Of a DNA stretch of 64,000 nucleotides, positions 34,407 through 48,500 are shown piece by piece. Under the pieces are notes generated by a model. That model was not told the origin of the DNA. It made no database searches and saw nothing but the letters and a program-made list of their open reading frames with translations. Within the stretch, counting starts at the first letter, position 1, and the number at the start of each line of letters is the position of its first letter. Position numbers and translations under genes: made by a program. The stretch lies in the NCBI GenBank assembly GCA_910890315.1, contig CAJVGD010000001.1, positions 2,170,001 through 2,234,000 on the forward strand. Reading direction: 5' to 3'. Source of the DNA: Serendipita indica DSM 11827 (lineage: Eukaryota > Basidiomycota > Agaricomycetes > Sebacinales > Serendipitaceae).

Positions 34407-35271
34407 ATGATTGAACCTGTTGACGAAAAGCTGGCACGATCGGATCACCATTCGCGACAAGGGATGCGAAAATCAGGTGACAGGGCGAAGAAGTTTAGCC
34501 AGAAAAACGCTGCGAAACCAAAGAGTCCCTCACAAAGTGCCGCGACGACCACGAGCACGAACAGGACGCACGGCAAGCGCGTCAAGATTGTCACGGCGGG
34601 CCATGCTCGCCGTGCGGTCGACAGCGGCCCAAGCGAGGACGAGGATGAGAACTACTTCCTTCAAGGAGGTAGTGGGGGTATAGGTCCGTCGAATGATGAC
34701 AGGCTAGAAGACGAGACAGAGGCCGAGCTGGAAGAACGCGCGAGGATGCTATTGCATACGACGAGCGACGCTACGGGTCCAGTCACAAGGGTGTCGATGG
34801 GATCGTCCTCGATGAGACAAGAGAGGCGGCGACAGTGATTCCCATCGAGGAACTCCTCGCGACCGCGTATGCGAAGAAACCCAGGAAATCGCGAGGTATG
34901 GAACCACCTTCATTTCTATATCACATCTCGTACTCATGGAATCTAATTTAGCGAGCCAATTCGACCATATACGTGGTCTAGGCAAGCAATATGTCTCGGT
35001 GGCGCCAAAGTCGCGCACGGGCATGTCGACGAAATCGCGTCGCCAGTTCCCACACGAGGAAGAGGCTGACTCGGACTGGGAGAGCATCGGCGAGGACCCA
35101 ACAGAGGCCTGGGACTACAACTCGGAATGGCGCGCTGAGATGGGCGACATTCTGGGCGAGACGACGAATCAGAAGATGAGCTACCGTGACATCACCGCCG
35201 CGGTCGTCTCCATCGACTCGTCCCTAGGGAGCGAAAGTGCCGCGACTGAGAAGACGGACGACCTCCCGTGA
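34407..35271 (+). CDS. Hypothetical charged, low-complexity protein
   Basis: The first part (from ATG 34407) is Lys/Ser/Thr-rich (MIEPVDEKLARSDHHSRQGM), then very acidic (SEDEDENY, EDETEAELEERARM). A downstream exon from about 34952 reads SQFDHIRGLGKQYVSVAPKS, then acidic EEEADSDWESIGEDPTEAWD and a short end at TGA 35269-35271. Between them a reading with LDETREAATVIPIEELL lies in a different frame, so at least one intron beyond the clear one at about 34894-34951 is needed; I could not fix it. No known domain recognised. The composition suggests a soluble, largely disordered, possibly nuclear protein. It marks the right end of the zf cluster. Confidence 0.6.
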
Positions 35272-35477
35272 TCCCCTCAAGCCTCTCACCACAGCCAAAC
35301 GAAAAGACAAGAAATGGATTGGAAAGGAATTCTAGCAATCTACAGTAATCGACTTATGGATGTGTATTTCCGACGCTCTTTATTCTCCGGCAAATCTCGG
35401 CTACGACGCATCCGAGGATAGGTAGCGTAGATTTTGTATAGTCCCGAATCTAGAAATGAAAGCTATTTAACGCAACG

Positions 35478-37160
<1,683 letters not shown>

Positions 37161-37569
37161 TCTTAGGTCTGAATTTCACAGTTTCGGCCTAGGAAGAGGA
37201 AAGAGGGGGAAGATGCTGGAAGTGGGAGAGTCCAAGATTCTACGCGCTAAACGAACGCAGACGATTCGAGAAATCATGAGATCCCTAGGCTCTGGGTAAA
37301 GTTACGGTAGATAAGGAGAGATGGACTAGATTCGCTGTAGGCTGCTCTCGAGCCATAGAGCGGCTGACCGTAGACCGCTGGCGCAATAACAGCAGACGAT
37401 GGCGCAAGTGGAGGCGCCGCACAGGCGAGCTCTAGGAAGTAGGTTATAAGCGTAGGAATACAGTGTTCATACATGATACATTACACCAATAAGCCAACGA
37501 AACAGTCCATAGTACATCCCGAGGTGAACAAAATGTCATAATGAGACACAAATCCCAGTGCGCAGACAC
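37161..37569. other. Intergenic region between MET2 and the F-box gene
   Basis: About 410 bases with the MET2 promoter and the F-box gene 3' flank. No gene seen. Confidence 0.4.
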
Positions 37570-39461
37570 TCAGCGTCGATAGTCACGCTTTGCATTCCTC
37601 CGGCGCGGCAGCAAGTACGGTCGAAACGCCGAGTTCTCCAGCGCGAGACCGTCAAACATGATCGAATACGAGTGATATGCCTCCATCAGATACTCGCGCT
37701 TGCGCGCAAACGCCCAGTATGCCTTGACACGTGCTCGCTCACTCAAAGTCTCGCCGCCTCCGTGGGTACTGCCGGCTCCCCCAGCGAGCGTATTGAGCAA
37801 CGTCGAAGGATTGAGCACCGAGAGCGCATGCGATCCGAGTTCAACCAGCGCCGCACTCGGATTCGACAGCCCACTTCCACTTGTTCCTGATGCCCAATCT
37901 GGATGATGGAGCGCAGAAAGGGGCGGATAAAGTGGTACTGCTCGGTCCCGAAGCAAGCGCTCCTCTTTGCCAACGATCGCACGTTTAACTTGGCGCGACG
38001 CATGCATGCCCTCGAGAAGCATTCTCCCTATTTCCGAAGGAAAATCCGTCAACGCGACGTCGACGATGCTCGGGCGGGCGATGATGAAATTCGAGATCAG
38101 AAGTGCGGCGTGGATCTTGTCCGCACTCGTGATACTGTATACGGGTTGTGGAGTCGACCACGCGAGCCAATTATGCAATCGCAAAGTCTCGAGGTGCGGG
38201 AGGAAGCCCTCCTCCCTATGTCCGTCGGTGGATATACAATCGTACGGTGGTTCCGCGAGCCAATGCGGAACATCAGCATCGATCATGTATCCCCAATTTC
38301 CGAGGATATAGGCTACTGGCGCAAGTGCAATGTGCCGCAGGGTCGCAGAGTGCATACGAAGGAAGTCGTAAAATGTCTGCGGATCTTTGGGGTTTTTCGC
38401 GCGGTAGTGGAACCATTCAATGCTCTCAAGATGTGGAAAGTAGCAATCTTCGAGGAGCACCGTCAAGTTGAGCCATGTGGTGAGGATGCCGAGCGTGCGC
38501 AGATTCTTTGCCCGTCGAAGCAAACTGTTGAGCTGCATCGCTCGCCGGTCTCCACAGTCGAGTTCGACAATGACATGGTCGAGGTTGAGTGCCAAAATGA
38601 GGACCGTCAGGTTTCCAACAAAAGAGTGTGGCCAATACGACGCCAAGGAAAGCGGGTCGTAGATGGTCAGATGGGTCAGTCCACGGCAATGGGTGAAAAA
38701 CATCCCAATCGCCGCTGGAAGCCGTTCGCTTGGTGGCGGCTGTTGGTAGTTGCGCCACTGTCGGACGGGGACATGGTTTAGGATGGCGTCTTTGACTTTC
38801 TTTGTCGCCGTCAAGCTCGGAGGTCGATGCGAGAGGGGAGGTGAAAGGAAAACCGGATGTAATCGCTTCAGAAAGAGCGACTTGATGTTGAGCAGCGGGA
38901 GGACAGTGTAGAGTTTGTGGTGGATCTGGTCAAGGAGCCAGTCCCTCCTTGCAATCGGCTCTCGCAATCGATTCTCCAGTCTTGTACTACGGCACCCCTC
39001 AAAGTCCTCGCCCACGTCTGGAATGTCTGGTCGGAGTGGCTTGGCGACGTCGTCAAAGATGAGCGTCTGGATAAGCGCACAGTAATCTGGCGACATCTCC
39101 AGCTTGCACAAAAGCGCATACATGGCATTTGGTCGAGCGTAGGGAAAGACGACGGTGCGATAGAGGAGGGGTGTGCTGAGCGTGCGAAGTTCCCGGCAGA
39201 CAAGGGTCAGAGCATGAAGATCGTAGGGCCATTGAAGGTGTTCAAAGATTAGGAAAAGGACGTCGATGGGCAGCCGGACGAGGGATAGAGAAGGACTCCG
39301 CGCAGTGACGACAAAGCTGTTGGAGACGTTGGTGGACCTTGTAGGGTCCCAGATTCGAAGTGTCTAACGATTTTTAGAACTATTTTACGGCATATTTGAG
39401 GTAGAAATGGGGTGTTCATGGGAGGGATCGAGCTGCACACCTTGATAATCTGACTGGGCAT
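37570..39461 (-). CDS. F-box protein with a long leucine-rich C-terminal part
   Basis: A seven-residue first exon (MPSQIIK, ATG 39461) is spliced over about 75 bases to TLRIWDPTRSTNVSNSF. An F-box follows: RLPIDVLFLIFEHLQ, DLHALTLVCRELRTL and TPLLYRTVVFPYARPNAMYA. The remaining 500 or so residues form one long exon with regular Leu spacing (FFTHCRGLTHLTIYDPL, CYFPHLESIEWFHYRA, EEGFLPHLETLRLHNWLA), consistent with an irregular LRR. F-box proteins act as substrate adaptors of SCF ubiquitin ligases via Skp1; the substrate here is unknown. The family resemblance to conserved agaricomycete F-box proteins is from memory. Looks intact. Confidence 0.85.
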
Positions 39462-40103
39462 GGCCCAGCGGTGGGGGGGTCGTTCCAAAGTCGAGAAATA
39501 CGAATATTTATAGCGAGATGCGCAACGAGTGCGTTAATGAACCCAAACACAACTGGTGGTCTGTAGAGGCGGGAAACACGATGTGGATATCTGTTGCCGA
39601 GCTCTGGCCCCAACTCCTCTTGGGCGCAGCGGGGCGTGGATTTAGCAGAGGCGAACGACTTAGTGGTGCACTCGAGGCTTATCAGTCTGCAGAGGAGCAA
39701 TTGACTCCGTCCCGCCACTATCGCTGCATCTCACGTCTTATTGGGATGACGGTGACCCAGCCCTAGGCTGGTTACAAGTATGGGTTCCGTAAAAGCAGAC
39801 AATTCTATAGAGCCAACCACAGCGCAGCGGCAATGAACCGCAAGTAATCTCCTCCATCAGAGAATTTCCTCCTTCAGAACGGCGTCGTGTAGTGTTTGAA
39901 GAGATAATTCCAGATAGGCTCCTATCAGTCTATTAGATGACGCAGAGAATCGAGAGGATGCCTCACCGACGGCAGAAACCCACCGGATTGCCATGCCACC
40001 GCTGTGAGCCCTCGGCGTGTTTCGGTGAAAATCATGCAAGCAAGGGTCAAATGGTGGGCGCTACTCCTTTGCGGTCTCCTCTGGTCCTGCGCTGTTGGCA
40101 CGT
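39462..40103. other. Intergenic region between the F-box gene and the PPTase gene
   Basis: About 640 bases: F-box gene promoter and PPTase 3' flank. Nothing recognised. Confidence 0.4.
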
Positions 40104-40641
40104 TCATTCTCCTTCGATCAAAGCCATAGCCACTACGATCCCTGCGTCATGCGATATACTAAGATGAACATTCAAAGACGTCAATGTCGAGTCCCGATAG
40201 GTGATTCGCGGCAATTTTGGAATGACGCGACTAATTTATCGCTCAAAGGCATGGCAGCTTTGGAATGTGAATCTTGGGGGGTTGAATTTGCGTCAGAGAC
40301 ACGATATTGAAGAGGGAGAACCTCAATATCTTTCCATGTGGCGCGGTGGCTAGGATAGAGCGCCTTGTAGATCGCTTCTTTCGCTGCCCATCTGTTCTCG
40401 CATTAGTAGTGACATATAGAACTCTGAAGACTCACCGAACCCCGAGGAACCGAGACATTCTTTCGAGTTGAGCCTTTGAGAATGCGTCGTCTTCGACATG
40501 CTCGCTCTTTTGTGTATGTATATGGAGGTCATCTCGTTCTCTTTCTGTTAGGATTCGTCTTGAAAGCCGCACAAGGCGACTGGGGCTAAAGGCTTGCAGT
40601 CGCGCAAGGGACAAAATGTCTGTACCGACTCCTATAATCAT
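40104..40641 (-). CDS. AcpS-type holo-[acyl-carrier-protein] synthase (phosphopantetheinyl transferase)
   Basis: This enzyme moves 4'-phosphopantetheine from CoA to a Ser of acyl carrier protein, in fungi usually the mitochondrial ACP. ATG 40641 gives MIIGVGTDILSLARL, with the Mg-binding Asp of the GxGxDI motif. The next exon has WAAKEAIYKALYPS, the W-(A/S)-x-KEA-x2-KA motif. The C-terminal exon reads LNVHLSISHDAGIVVAMALI and ends at TGA 40104-40106. The intron between the last two parts (about 40190-40270) changes frame and its exact ends are not certain. Length, about 140-150 residues, fits the AcpS type rather than the larger Sfp type. It shares a promoter region of about 118 bases with TIM21. 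Confidence 0.85.
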
Positions 40642-40759
40642 TTTCGATGCGAATACGAGGAATCAGAGACAGTTTATCGCATTTCGATGGAATGTTGAGA
40701 TTCCAGGTGGACGTGGTCAGCTTCAACTTGGTTTCTACAACGTCTTGCGGGGAAATTCG
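40642..40759. promoter_or_regulatory. Bidirectional promoter region of the PPTase and TIM21 genes
   Basis: Only 118 bases separate the two divergent ATGs, so both genes must be driven from here or from within each other's leaders. No TATA box is visible. Confidence 0.5.
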
Positions 40760-42493
40760 ATGAGCTTGAGCGCCTGCACACGCGCTGGAAAGGCGTTATA
40801 CGCTGCAAGAGAATGTATCGTTCACGCACATCTCAAACAGACTCTTTCACGCTCACAAGCTGGTCCCAAACGGCTGCCACCAGGGCTTTTCAAGCCAACT
40901 GCAGCGCGCGCGCTCTCGACCAGCCATATGCACGCTACAGACTCAAATTCTCGATATGACGCGTTGAAACGACAGAGTAGTCAAACCGAGTCGCTGCTAA
41001 ACACGCATATGGACCGCGCGTCTGCTGCAAAGTCTGCAGCCGGTCGACCAGGATCGGATGGCGTCTTTTATCTCGGGATACGTCCGAGTGCACAAGAATT
41101 GCCCAAGGGATATAAACAGTGGAGCGAGTTGGGCGTCGGCGGCAAAAGTGAGCCATTTGCTTGACGGGTTTGGAAGTCATTTGAGCTCAGTGCGCTTCTC
41201 CTTATCTTTACCTATACACTCTGTATCAAACGTGACGGTTGGACACTTGGCCTGATTCAGTGGCGAGAACGGGAGCCCGTGCATCTAGCTCGGTCGTGAT
41301 CTTAGCAGGTGCTGCATTGACGGCTTTGTTGGTCTATGCATTAGCCACAGAGCTGGGAAGTAGGGTACGGCGTTTCCCATTTTGGTGATCCACCCGTTTC
41401 TGACTCTATCTTTTAGAACTCACCAACGGTCATCTACGCGGACGTTTGCGAGTTGATCAAGGAGCACAATGGCGTATGTGACTGCGCCAACTGATAAGAT
41501 CGTTTACTGATACCTTCCAAGCTACGGAATATGCTGCCCGCCGGGTCTCGTATCAAGTTTCATACGACTGCCCCTCGTTCTTCCAGCGACCGACCGAGAC
41601 ATAGGAATAGGAGTGTTCCTTCGGCCGTTGTACTCGATTCTGCTGGCATAGAACATCTCTATCTCAATTTCTGGATTGAAGCGACACCTGTGATCGACCT
41701 TTTCTTTCTCCTCGTTCAATCACACCTCTGCTTCCATTGCTCGGTCTTTTCGCCTCTCCATACATTCTTCTCTATACTGATCTGAACCACAAATCTGTGC
41801 TGACATCTTTCCACAGGACACCTCCAATACCCTAACGTGGCGAGATGCAGAATGGTGGGACGTACGGGAGTGGGATTGGTCCGTGGCACATGCTCGAAGG
41901 TGGATTTCGGATTCCCAGGACACTGCATGGCGGCAAGGTAGAGAGTTGTTCGCCATGTTGACTGGTCAGCCGTTACCGAAGGAGGAACCAGACAAGAGGC
42001 ACGCACGAGGTGAACAGGATTCGTCGGCCTCGTCCTCGTCGACTGTCAGTCAACCCAAGAGTGAAGGTCGATCGATATCGGGCGCGCTATGGTCCACACT
42101 GACCGGCGTACTACGACCTATCAGCACTGCGTCTGCGGCGTCGCGGACACGAAAGGAGCCACTGCAGTATACGTCTGGAGAGGTCCATGTGGACTTGATC
42201 AGGGTAAGTCGAATCCATGCTCCCCTCTCGACTCCCCAAAAGGGCGCTTCGCATTTGCCTTTGGCGTCCGATCTGACTGGCTGGTTGGCATGTACGGCGT
42301 CTTTTCCAAGCTCCCACCTATGCTGTTTACGCTGTGCTGATGATGCGGGTTGATACAGGATTCGACGAACAACTATGTCTACCGATATGTTCTGGTGGAC
42401 CTGCCTAATTCGAGCGGGGCCGCATCCACCCGGATATTCGTCAAACGAGCGGCCGGGGTAGCGGAACACGAGAGTGTGATGCGGTTCTCGTGA
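40760..42493 (+). CDS. TIM21: TIM21, mitochondrial inner-membrane presequence translocase subunit
   Basis: Tim21 links the TOM and TIM23 translocases in mitochondria. The ATG at 40760 starts a basic, Ser/Ala-rich presequence-like segment (MSLSACTRAGKALYAAR, then LFKPTAARALSTS). Exon 2 (41261-41364) encodes the inner-membrane span SVVILAGAALTALLVYALAT. Exon 3 (41417-41473) has NSPTVIYADVCELIKEHNG; exon 4 starts at 41522 (LPAGSRIKFHTT). Exon 5 begins with DTSNTLTWRDAEWWDVREW and contains EVHVDLI, and the last exon YVYRYVLVDLPN and RIFVKRAAGVAEHESVMRF, the conserved C-terminal fold. A Ser-rich stretch of 50 or more residues separates RQGRELFAML from SGEVHVDLI. Intact. Confidence 0.88.
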
Positions 42494-43233
42494 TGCAAGA
42501 CGGATGCGCAAAACCCAGAGGGGCTTTCAGAGGGGATCTCAGCCTCGTAGACGGCGTATTGATCGTGATCAGGGCAAGGTATTGCCACCATCTAGAAGGT
42601 TATCTTATTTCCCAGTAATCTCTTGCTGGAACCGCGTGTCCTGTTTTACACTCTGTCTACGTCCAGGCTTTTGCCTCGTGGCTTCGGGCCCCAACAAACA
42701 GTTTGCATCTTGGATTCGGCCACCACGACGCTGGTCTGCATGAACGTCTGAGTTTCTTGTCTATTTGAATCGTTTATAACTTGCTCCCGGCCTCGACAAC
42801 TCGCACGACGACTCCTGTTATTGCCCACTTTTACGCGCCGCTGCCGCTGCCCGCCCGTTGCTTGTTGACGTCGAGCCCCTGAGCCGCCAGCAGGACGTAC
42901 CGCCTCTCTGCGACGACGACAAGAGCGTGTCAGAGCTACGCTCCACGACCCACGGCTGCGTAAGAAAAATACAAGCAGGATTCCTCGTCCAGCTGGGATC
43001 AAGTCATCGCGCACTATTATCTAGCTCTCCGCCATCCATTATTCTCTATATTGCGCTCTGTATCCACCTCAAACCCGCTGTCTAACACCCTTGTAAGTCG
43101 TTTATCCTCGTTACGAACCAGCGGCGGGCGTAGCCACCCCTCGACCAACAGGACGCGTGACCCTGACCAACTGCTCCCTTGCAGATTATCTAAGCACTCC
43201 AAAAACCCACCCAGCGACGAAATATCAACAGAA
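42494..43233. other. Promoter and spliced 5' leader of the CCCH gene
   Basis: About 740 bases. The right part probably contains a 5' leader intron starting GTAAGTCG near 43094 and ending TTGCAG near 43186, just before the ATG at 43234. The left part is the TIM21 3' flank. Confidence 0.45.
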
Positions 43234-45063
43234 ATGAATTCTGTTGTGCAACGACAAGAAATGTCCCTCATGGATTTCCCGCATCACGCACACCCCCACC
43301 ATGGTCATGGCCATCACGCCCCTCGCAGACACAACACGACGGCACTTGATACGCAGAATATTGACATTCACCCGAGTCACATGCGTGTCAACTCGCTCTC
43401 CTCCAAGGGCTCGCTCTCCGATTACCCAATCTTGCGCACCCCGCAGGACCCCGTCCAGCCAGACAGCGAGGCTATGATCAAGCACCAGGACGAATCAAGC
43501 GGTGCAAACGCTTGGAAGCCCTCTATGGGTATCGTCCAGGAGCAGCTCACCTCGTCCCCCGTCGACGAAGTCTTTTCCGGTCGCTCGACGCCTGGCAAGC
43601 CCACGCAGATGCACATCAACACGTCCTTTACCCAAAGATCTCGGCCGGGTGCGTATTCTGCTCATCCGAACCAGAAATCGATGGGCGCCAACACCACGCC
43701 GCTTCCTGCACCTCAGAGTGCAACTGCGGCCTTTCCGCCGATGCAACTCCCTTCGATCACGGGTTCATCCGCTACGCTTAACGGTACTTCCTCGACGACA
43801 AACCAGTCCAGGCAGCCGCCGTCTGTATCCCATGCAGAGGTCAAGTTGCCAGACACGCCTCCCCAACGCCCCGGACAGAGTCAGAGCCACAGAAGGACGC
43901 AGTCTGCGCCAATGTTATCTCTGTCACCACTGACGGCAAATGCTCCCCAAGAGGCCCCCATCCCTCCTCCAGCGACAAACTACGCATCCGGTGCCGGTAG
44001 TCTCGGACGGTCCAGTTATCCGCCAGCAGACCTCAACCCTCTCCAGCCTACGTCCTATCCGCAGATCAATCCAATGACTCAGGGTAAGTCTGCGTAGCGC
44101 TTCCTCGCTTGTCCTGACGCTCACTGCTCGCTCGCTCTCTCTCAGCTGCTCCCTTTACACCATTCCCCGCGATGAATGGTTTCCAAACCACGCTTCCTGG
44201 AGTTGCGCAGACTGTTTCTCCCCTAATGTGGCCTGGATTCTTCGCGCCGCCGACGGCACCAGGCAACTTTTACAGTCCCCGTCCGCCACAGCTCGCCTCG
44301 CCGGCACCAAGCATGTACAACCAACCCACACAACCGCCACAGCCGGCTCCGACGACTCAGTGGAAGATTAATCCCAACTCGCAGCCCCAGATGCCACTCT
44401 CCCATCTCATCAATCAGGCTCAAGGCATGATCCTCGGTGGTCCAAGTGCCCACAACCGCAAGATTGGATTGTGAGCACAGCTCGTGCACACTTGCGCTTG
44501 TTGTTAATGTCACAATAGGTACAAGACGGAGATTTGCCGCAATTGGGAGGAGAAGCAGAGCTGCCGCTACGGCGTCAAGTGCCAATTTGCTCATGGGCCC
44601 TCGGATATTCGTACCGTTCCTCGCCATCCCAAGTACAAGACGGAGATTTGCAGGGTAGGCTCTTGTTTTTGGGTAAAGGCTGCGCTTTTCTGACACCGCA
44701 CAGACGTTCTGGGTGACTGGAAACTGCCCATACGGAAAGCGCTGCTGCTTCATTCATCCAACCTCGACGTCGACGTCCCAAGGCCCAGGATCCGTTGCCA
44801 ACGCTCCTCTCTCTGGACCTGCCGGAACTAGCAACGGCGTCAGCGGGCCCGCACCTTCCAAGGACGACACGGATCGCGAGACACAGCATGCCATTTCCCT
44901 CCTCGCTCGCCTTGATCTTAAGCGAGGCAGTCCCGAAGGCCTCAACTCGCGCCGCACGCCAGACTCTAACGCCTCGGATGCCAATGGCTTTGTCTACCCC
45001 GGTCTCAATGGACACTCGAATGGAATCGACGGCGAGCGCAGCGGTAGTGGAGCACGCGTGTAA
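43234..45063 (+). CDS. Tandem CCCH zinc-finger protein, tristetraprolin/Cth2-like
   Basis: The N-terminal 280 or so residues are disordered, rich in His, Pro, Ser, Thr and Gln. After introns near 44084-44146 and 44474-44518, the tandem fingers follow: YKTEICRNW...CQFAH and YKTEICRTFW...CCFIH, each C-x8-C-x5-C-x3-H with the lead-in YKTEIC. This is the signature of the TIS11/TTP family, which binds AU-rich elements in mRNA 3' UTRs and promotes decay. Another short intron splits the second finger region after TEICR. The C-terminal tail is Ser/Gly/Asn-rich. The ATG at 43234 lies just after a probable leader intron. Convergent with the dynein tail gene. Confidence 0.9.
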
Positions 45064-45566
45064 AAAGGAGATGAAGACGAGGACGACCGATAACGGTTGA
45101 CAACAAAAGCGTCCATCCGAGCGCAATGCTCGGGATATCACACGTCATTTTCCGCTACTTTTTCCCAAGTTGCGGTTGTACGATATTATCTGGTCTATGC
45201 TCCCGCGCGCTTTCTTCCTCTCGCTCTCGAGATGCTGGCCACGCTCCTCACCTCGCCCCGCCACCCTCTCTTCCTCCTGTCGTCTGCTCTCACATCCTGC
45301 TCTCCTCTCGTGCTCTCCGTTGTGCAGTTCGCTGGACGTTCTTGGCTCTGGTCTCGGTCTTAACAATCAATGTGATATGCGATTCTTTAAGCAGCTCAAA
45401 CTTGCGTCTGAGCATGCATTTTTCCTCTGTCGTACTTAGCATCTGGGAATCCAAAGAGAAACATGAAAATGTGTGACAATATATTGACATGGCTACTCGT
45501 AAACAAGAGGATGGGAGGTGGAGACCATGATACAAAGGTGAGAGGGTATACAACAGCCCACCGTCC
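45064..45566. other. Convergent 3' flank of the CCCH and dynein tail genes
   Basis: About 500 bases between two converging stop codons. No dynein motor sequence is found here, so the dynein frame does not continue past 45567 in this window. Confidence 0.6.
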
Positions 45567-48500
45567 TTAGACTCGTCGTGGAGCGCCGCTAGTAAGTCCC
45601 TCAATAGACTGATGCTCCAAGTCGTGTCGAGCCTTGAGAATGGCAGCGTGCATCTCCTTCATCGCGTTGCCAAGCTTGACACCGAAACGACTGAGAATGT
45701 CGCGCTGCCACGAGTCGTATTTGGCGTTTACGCGTGCCTGCACTTGCTCGTAGTCGATCACCGCAACACCAAACGACCTTTGCGTCTCCGACGTGTCGAA
45801 CGTCGAGCGCGTGCGCTTGATCTCCGTCAACAGCTGTTGCCAGTTGGCAAGCGAGTCCCCCAGACGGTTGAAAACGTATTCGGCTTCGAGGTCCCAGAGA
45901 GATTGGAATTGCAGCCATTTCGACACATAGTCTTTGATCTGTTGCACCTTGTTCTCGATCAGCCCAAATGCCTTTTCAAGTGTGCCGTCCGTAAACCGTG
46001 TGAGCTGATGATAATGTCAATACGTCTCTGCAAATATATGATAGCACGAACCAGGAAGGTATATGTCAACTCGACTGACGAGCTTTCTTGAATTTGCAGT
46101 CCAATCTCGTAGCGAGAGCTTTGTATTCTTCGTAGGCGACAGACGACACCCAACCATTCATGTAGCTGCTTGAACCAAAAGTCCCTGGCGTACTCGATTG
46201 GTGGATCCAAGAAGATGACTTGGTTCTGTATCCGAATCTCATGAATAATGGGAGTAAGTGTCATGTCTCCATCAGGCCCCTATTGAATGTCGGTCAGACC
46301 ATGGACAAGAGAAGCAAGAAAGTGTACCTTTTCTTCCTTGCGCTTTTCAATTCTTCGCTGCTTGTTGTCTCGTAGCACAGGTTCTCGACGTTGTTCACCG
46401 TCATCAGTCTTGTCAAACTCTGTACACCAGACTTGCAAGATGTGAACAAGGCGCTGAGCAAGGATACCAGCTATCCGATCATCGAGCTCAGCGACCCAGT
46501 TTTCTAGATTGGCATAACCTTCCAAGTTGAGCCGGTCAATCTACAAGCATTCAGTGGTTGCCAGACTTTCGTTAATCCTGACTCACTGCCGCTTGGATCT
46601 TGCCAATCAAGTCTGAAAAGGCCTCAAACGTATACGGACAGGTTGACAGATCCTCGATCAGGCGGTTGATCTCCTTGTAGGAATTAACCAGCGAATTGGC
46701 CTTGTCCTTAGGGGGTATCAGCGAATTCCTCGCTAGATGAGCAACGCACTGACCTGGAATATCGATACGACTGAGGCGAATTCGCGGACAAAGGCAATGT
46801 GCCGATTCTCTCGACCATCTATTCCCCCGCCAGGGAGATATCGATGGGTATCATACGCCCCAACGAAAAAGTCCCATCTTAGCGTCATACCTGAACAACA
46901 AGTGAGAAATATGAGAGATGAATAGTAGGTAAACGTACCTCGCGATACCATTCCTTGGGCTTCATTTCGGTACTCGGCCACCAACATCTCAATGACGAGG
47001 TTCTCCTCGACGAGGTGGAGGGTCTGGCCATAGGTTCGAACAGTCTCCATAAGGCTGACAGCGTGTGGGTACACACGTTTTGCGTCCTTTGCCATGTTGT
47101 TGATAGAATGAGGGACTTGGAAGCCGAGCCATAGTAGGTTTCGAACCTCCTTGAACAGTGTGATGATCTGAGGGTCGAAGTTGACAGCCAGTTGGTAACC
47201 CCCACCGCGAAGCTTGACAATTTCAAACAAGCGACCGGTGACACTCATCTCCCTCCTGTTGATGTCTTGAAGCCACGCCTCGTAGATTGGTCTCGTGTCC
47301 AGCTTCTTCCTGAACGCCGTCGACTCGGTCTGAAGCTTTTGTCCTTCTGCGTAGAGCTCCCAGCCTTTGCCGAGGACGTCTTCTACCCGCTTCATGTAGG
47401 TCGTCAGTTGTCGCTCAATCTGTCGAGCCCAAATGACGGCGCCTGCAATTGGCGGTAGGTCTCGCATTTGAGACATGTGGTATGCCTCTGAATAGCGATA
47501 CTGTGTCTTGAATTTATTATGGAGGTGTTTAAGATCCTCTTTGACAGAGTCGATCAGTTGGGTTTGGTACTCTTGGATGGCTCCTCGGATCTGTGGACGT
47601 TTGATACAGCGCAACAGCCCAAAGGTGAACGAACCTTTGGTCTCACGAACAGAGCGTTAAACTTGGAGAACACACGGAACATCTCATTTGCATTTCGAGC
47701 CGTTCCAAGCCGGTCCTTCAACCGGGCGATGATTTGATTCTCCACACGAGCGATGCGCTCATTGTACGCATTCTCAGCGGTCACCCAAATTTCGGTGCCC
47801 TCTGTCGATAAACGTCAGCCATGTCTAACGACCTTCGGGTGACGTACCAACACTAACGTCAAGTATATCAATGTTCTTGACAATTTCGTAGGCCTCTTTG
47901 ACCTCTTCTTCCATGTTGACACCACCAAGCTCGCTTCCGATTCCAGGCCCGGAGATGCCTCCTAGACCTTTGGTCGGTGCAGTCGTGACGGCGAGTTGCT
48001 CATGCTGTCGTCTCCAGTCTCGCAAATATCGAACCCGTTCTGCTAATTTTGCGTGTGCTGGATTGATCTTGATCGGAATAAACTTTTCGCTGCGTTTCCT
48101 GGTCACGTCTCGCGCAACGTTGGTAAAGTCTTTGACATAATCGTCCCAGCTCTTGAAGACGCTCACGGTCGTATTCATGAGCTTCTCAAAAGTCTCGTAT
48201 GGTTGGTAGATCAGTCGATGGCTGGTCAATACACGAAGTATTGTGTCATTAAAGTCCCGCGAGATGGCTTCGACGAGTGGCAGGGCTCGATGGATTGGAT
48301 AGGCGACGCGACGAAGTCGACTGTTCAAATGATTGAAAATGAGACCAAGCGAGTCTTGAATCTTCTCCAAGTCCGTCGCAGAGAGCAGCTCATCCAATGG
48401 AAAGTCCTTCATCAACTGGTTGTACTTTCTGCTCCGCTCCATCCCGTCCTTCAAGCCGGTGTCTGCCATGAAACTGACAGTGGCCAGAAAACGTTTTGCC

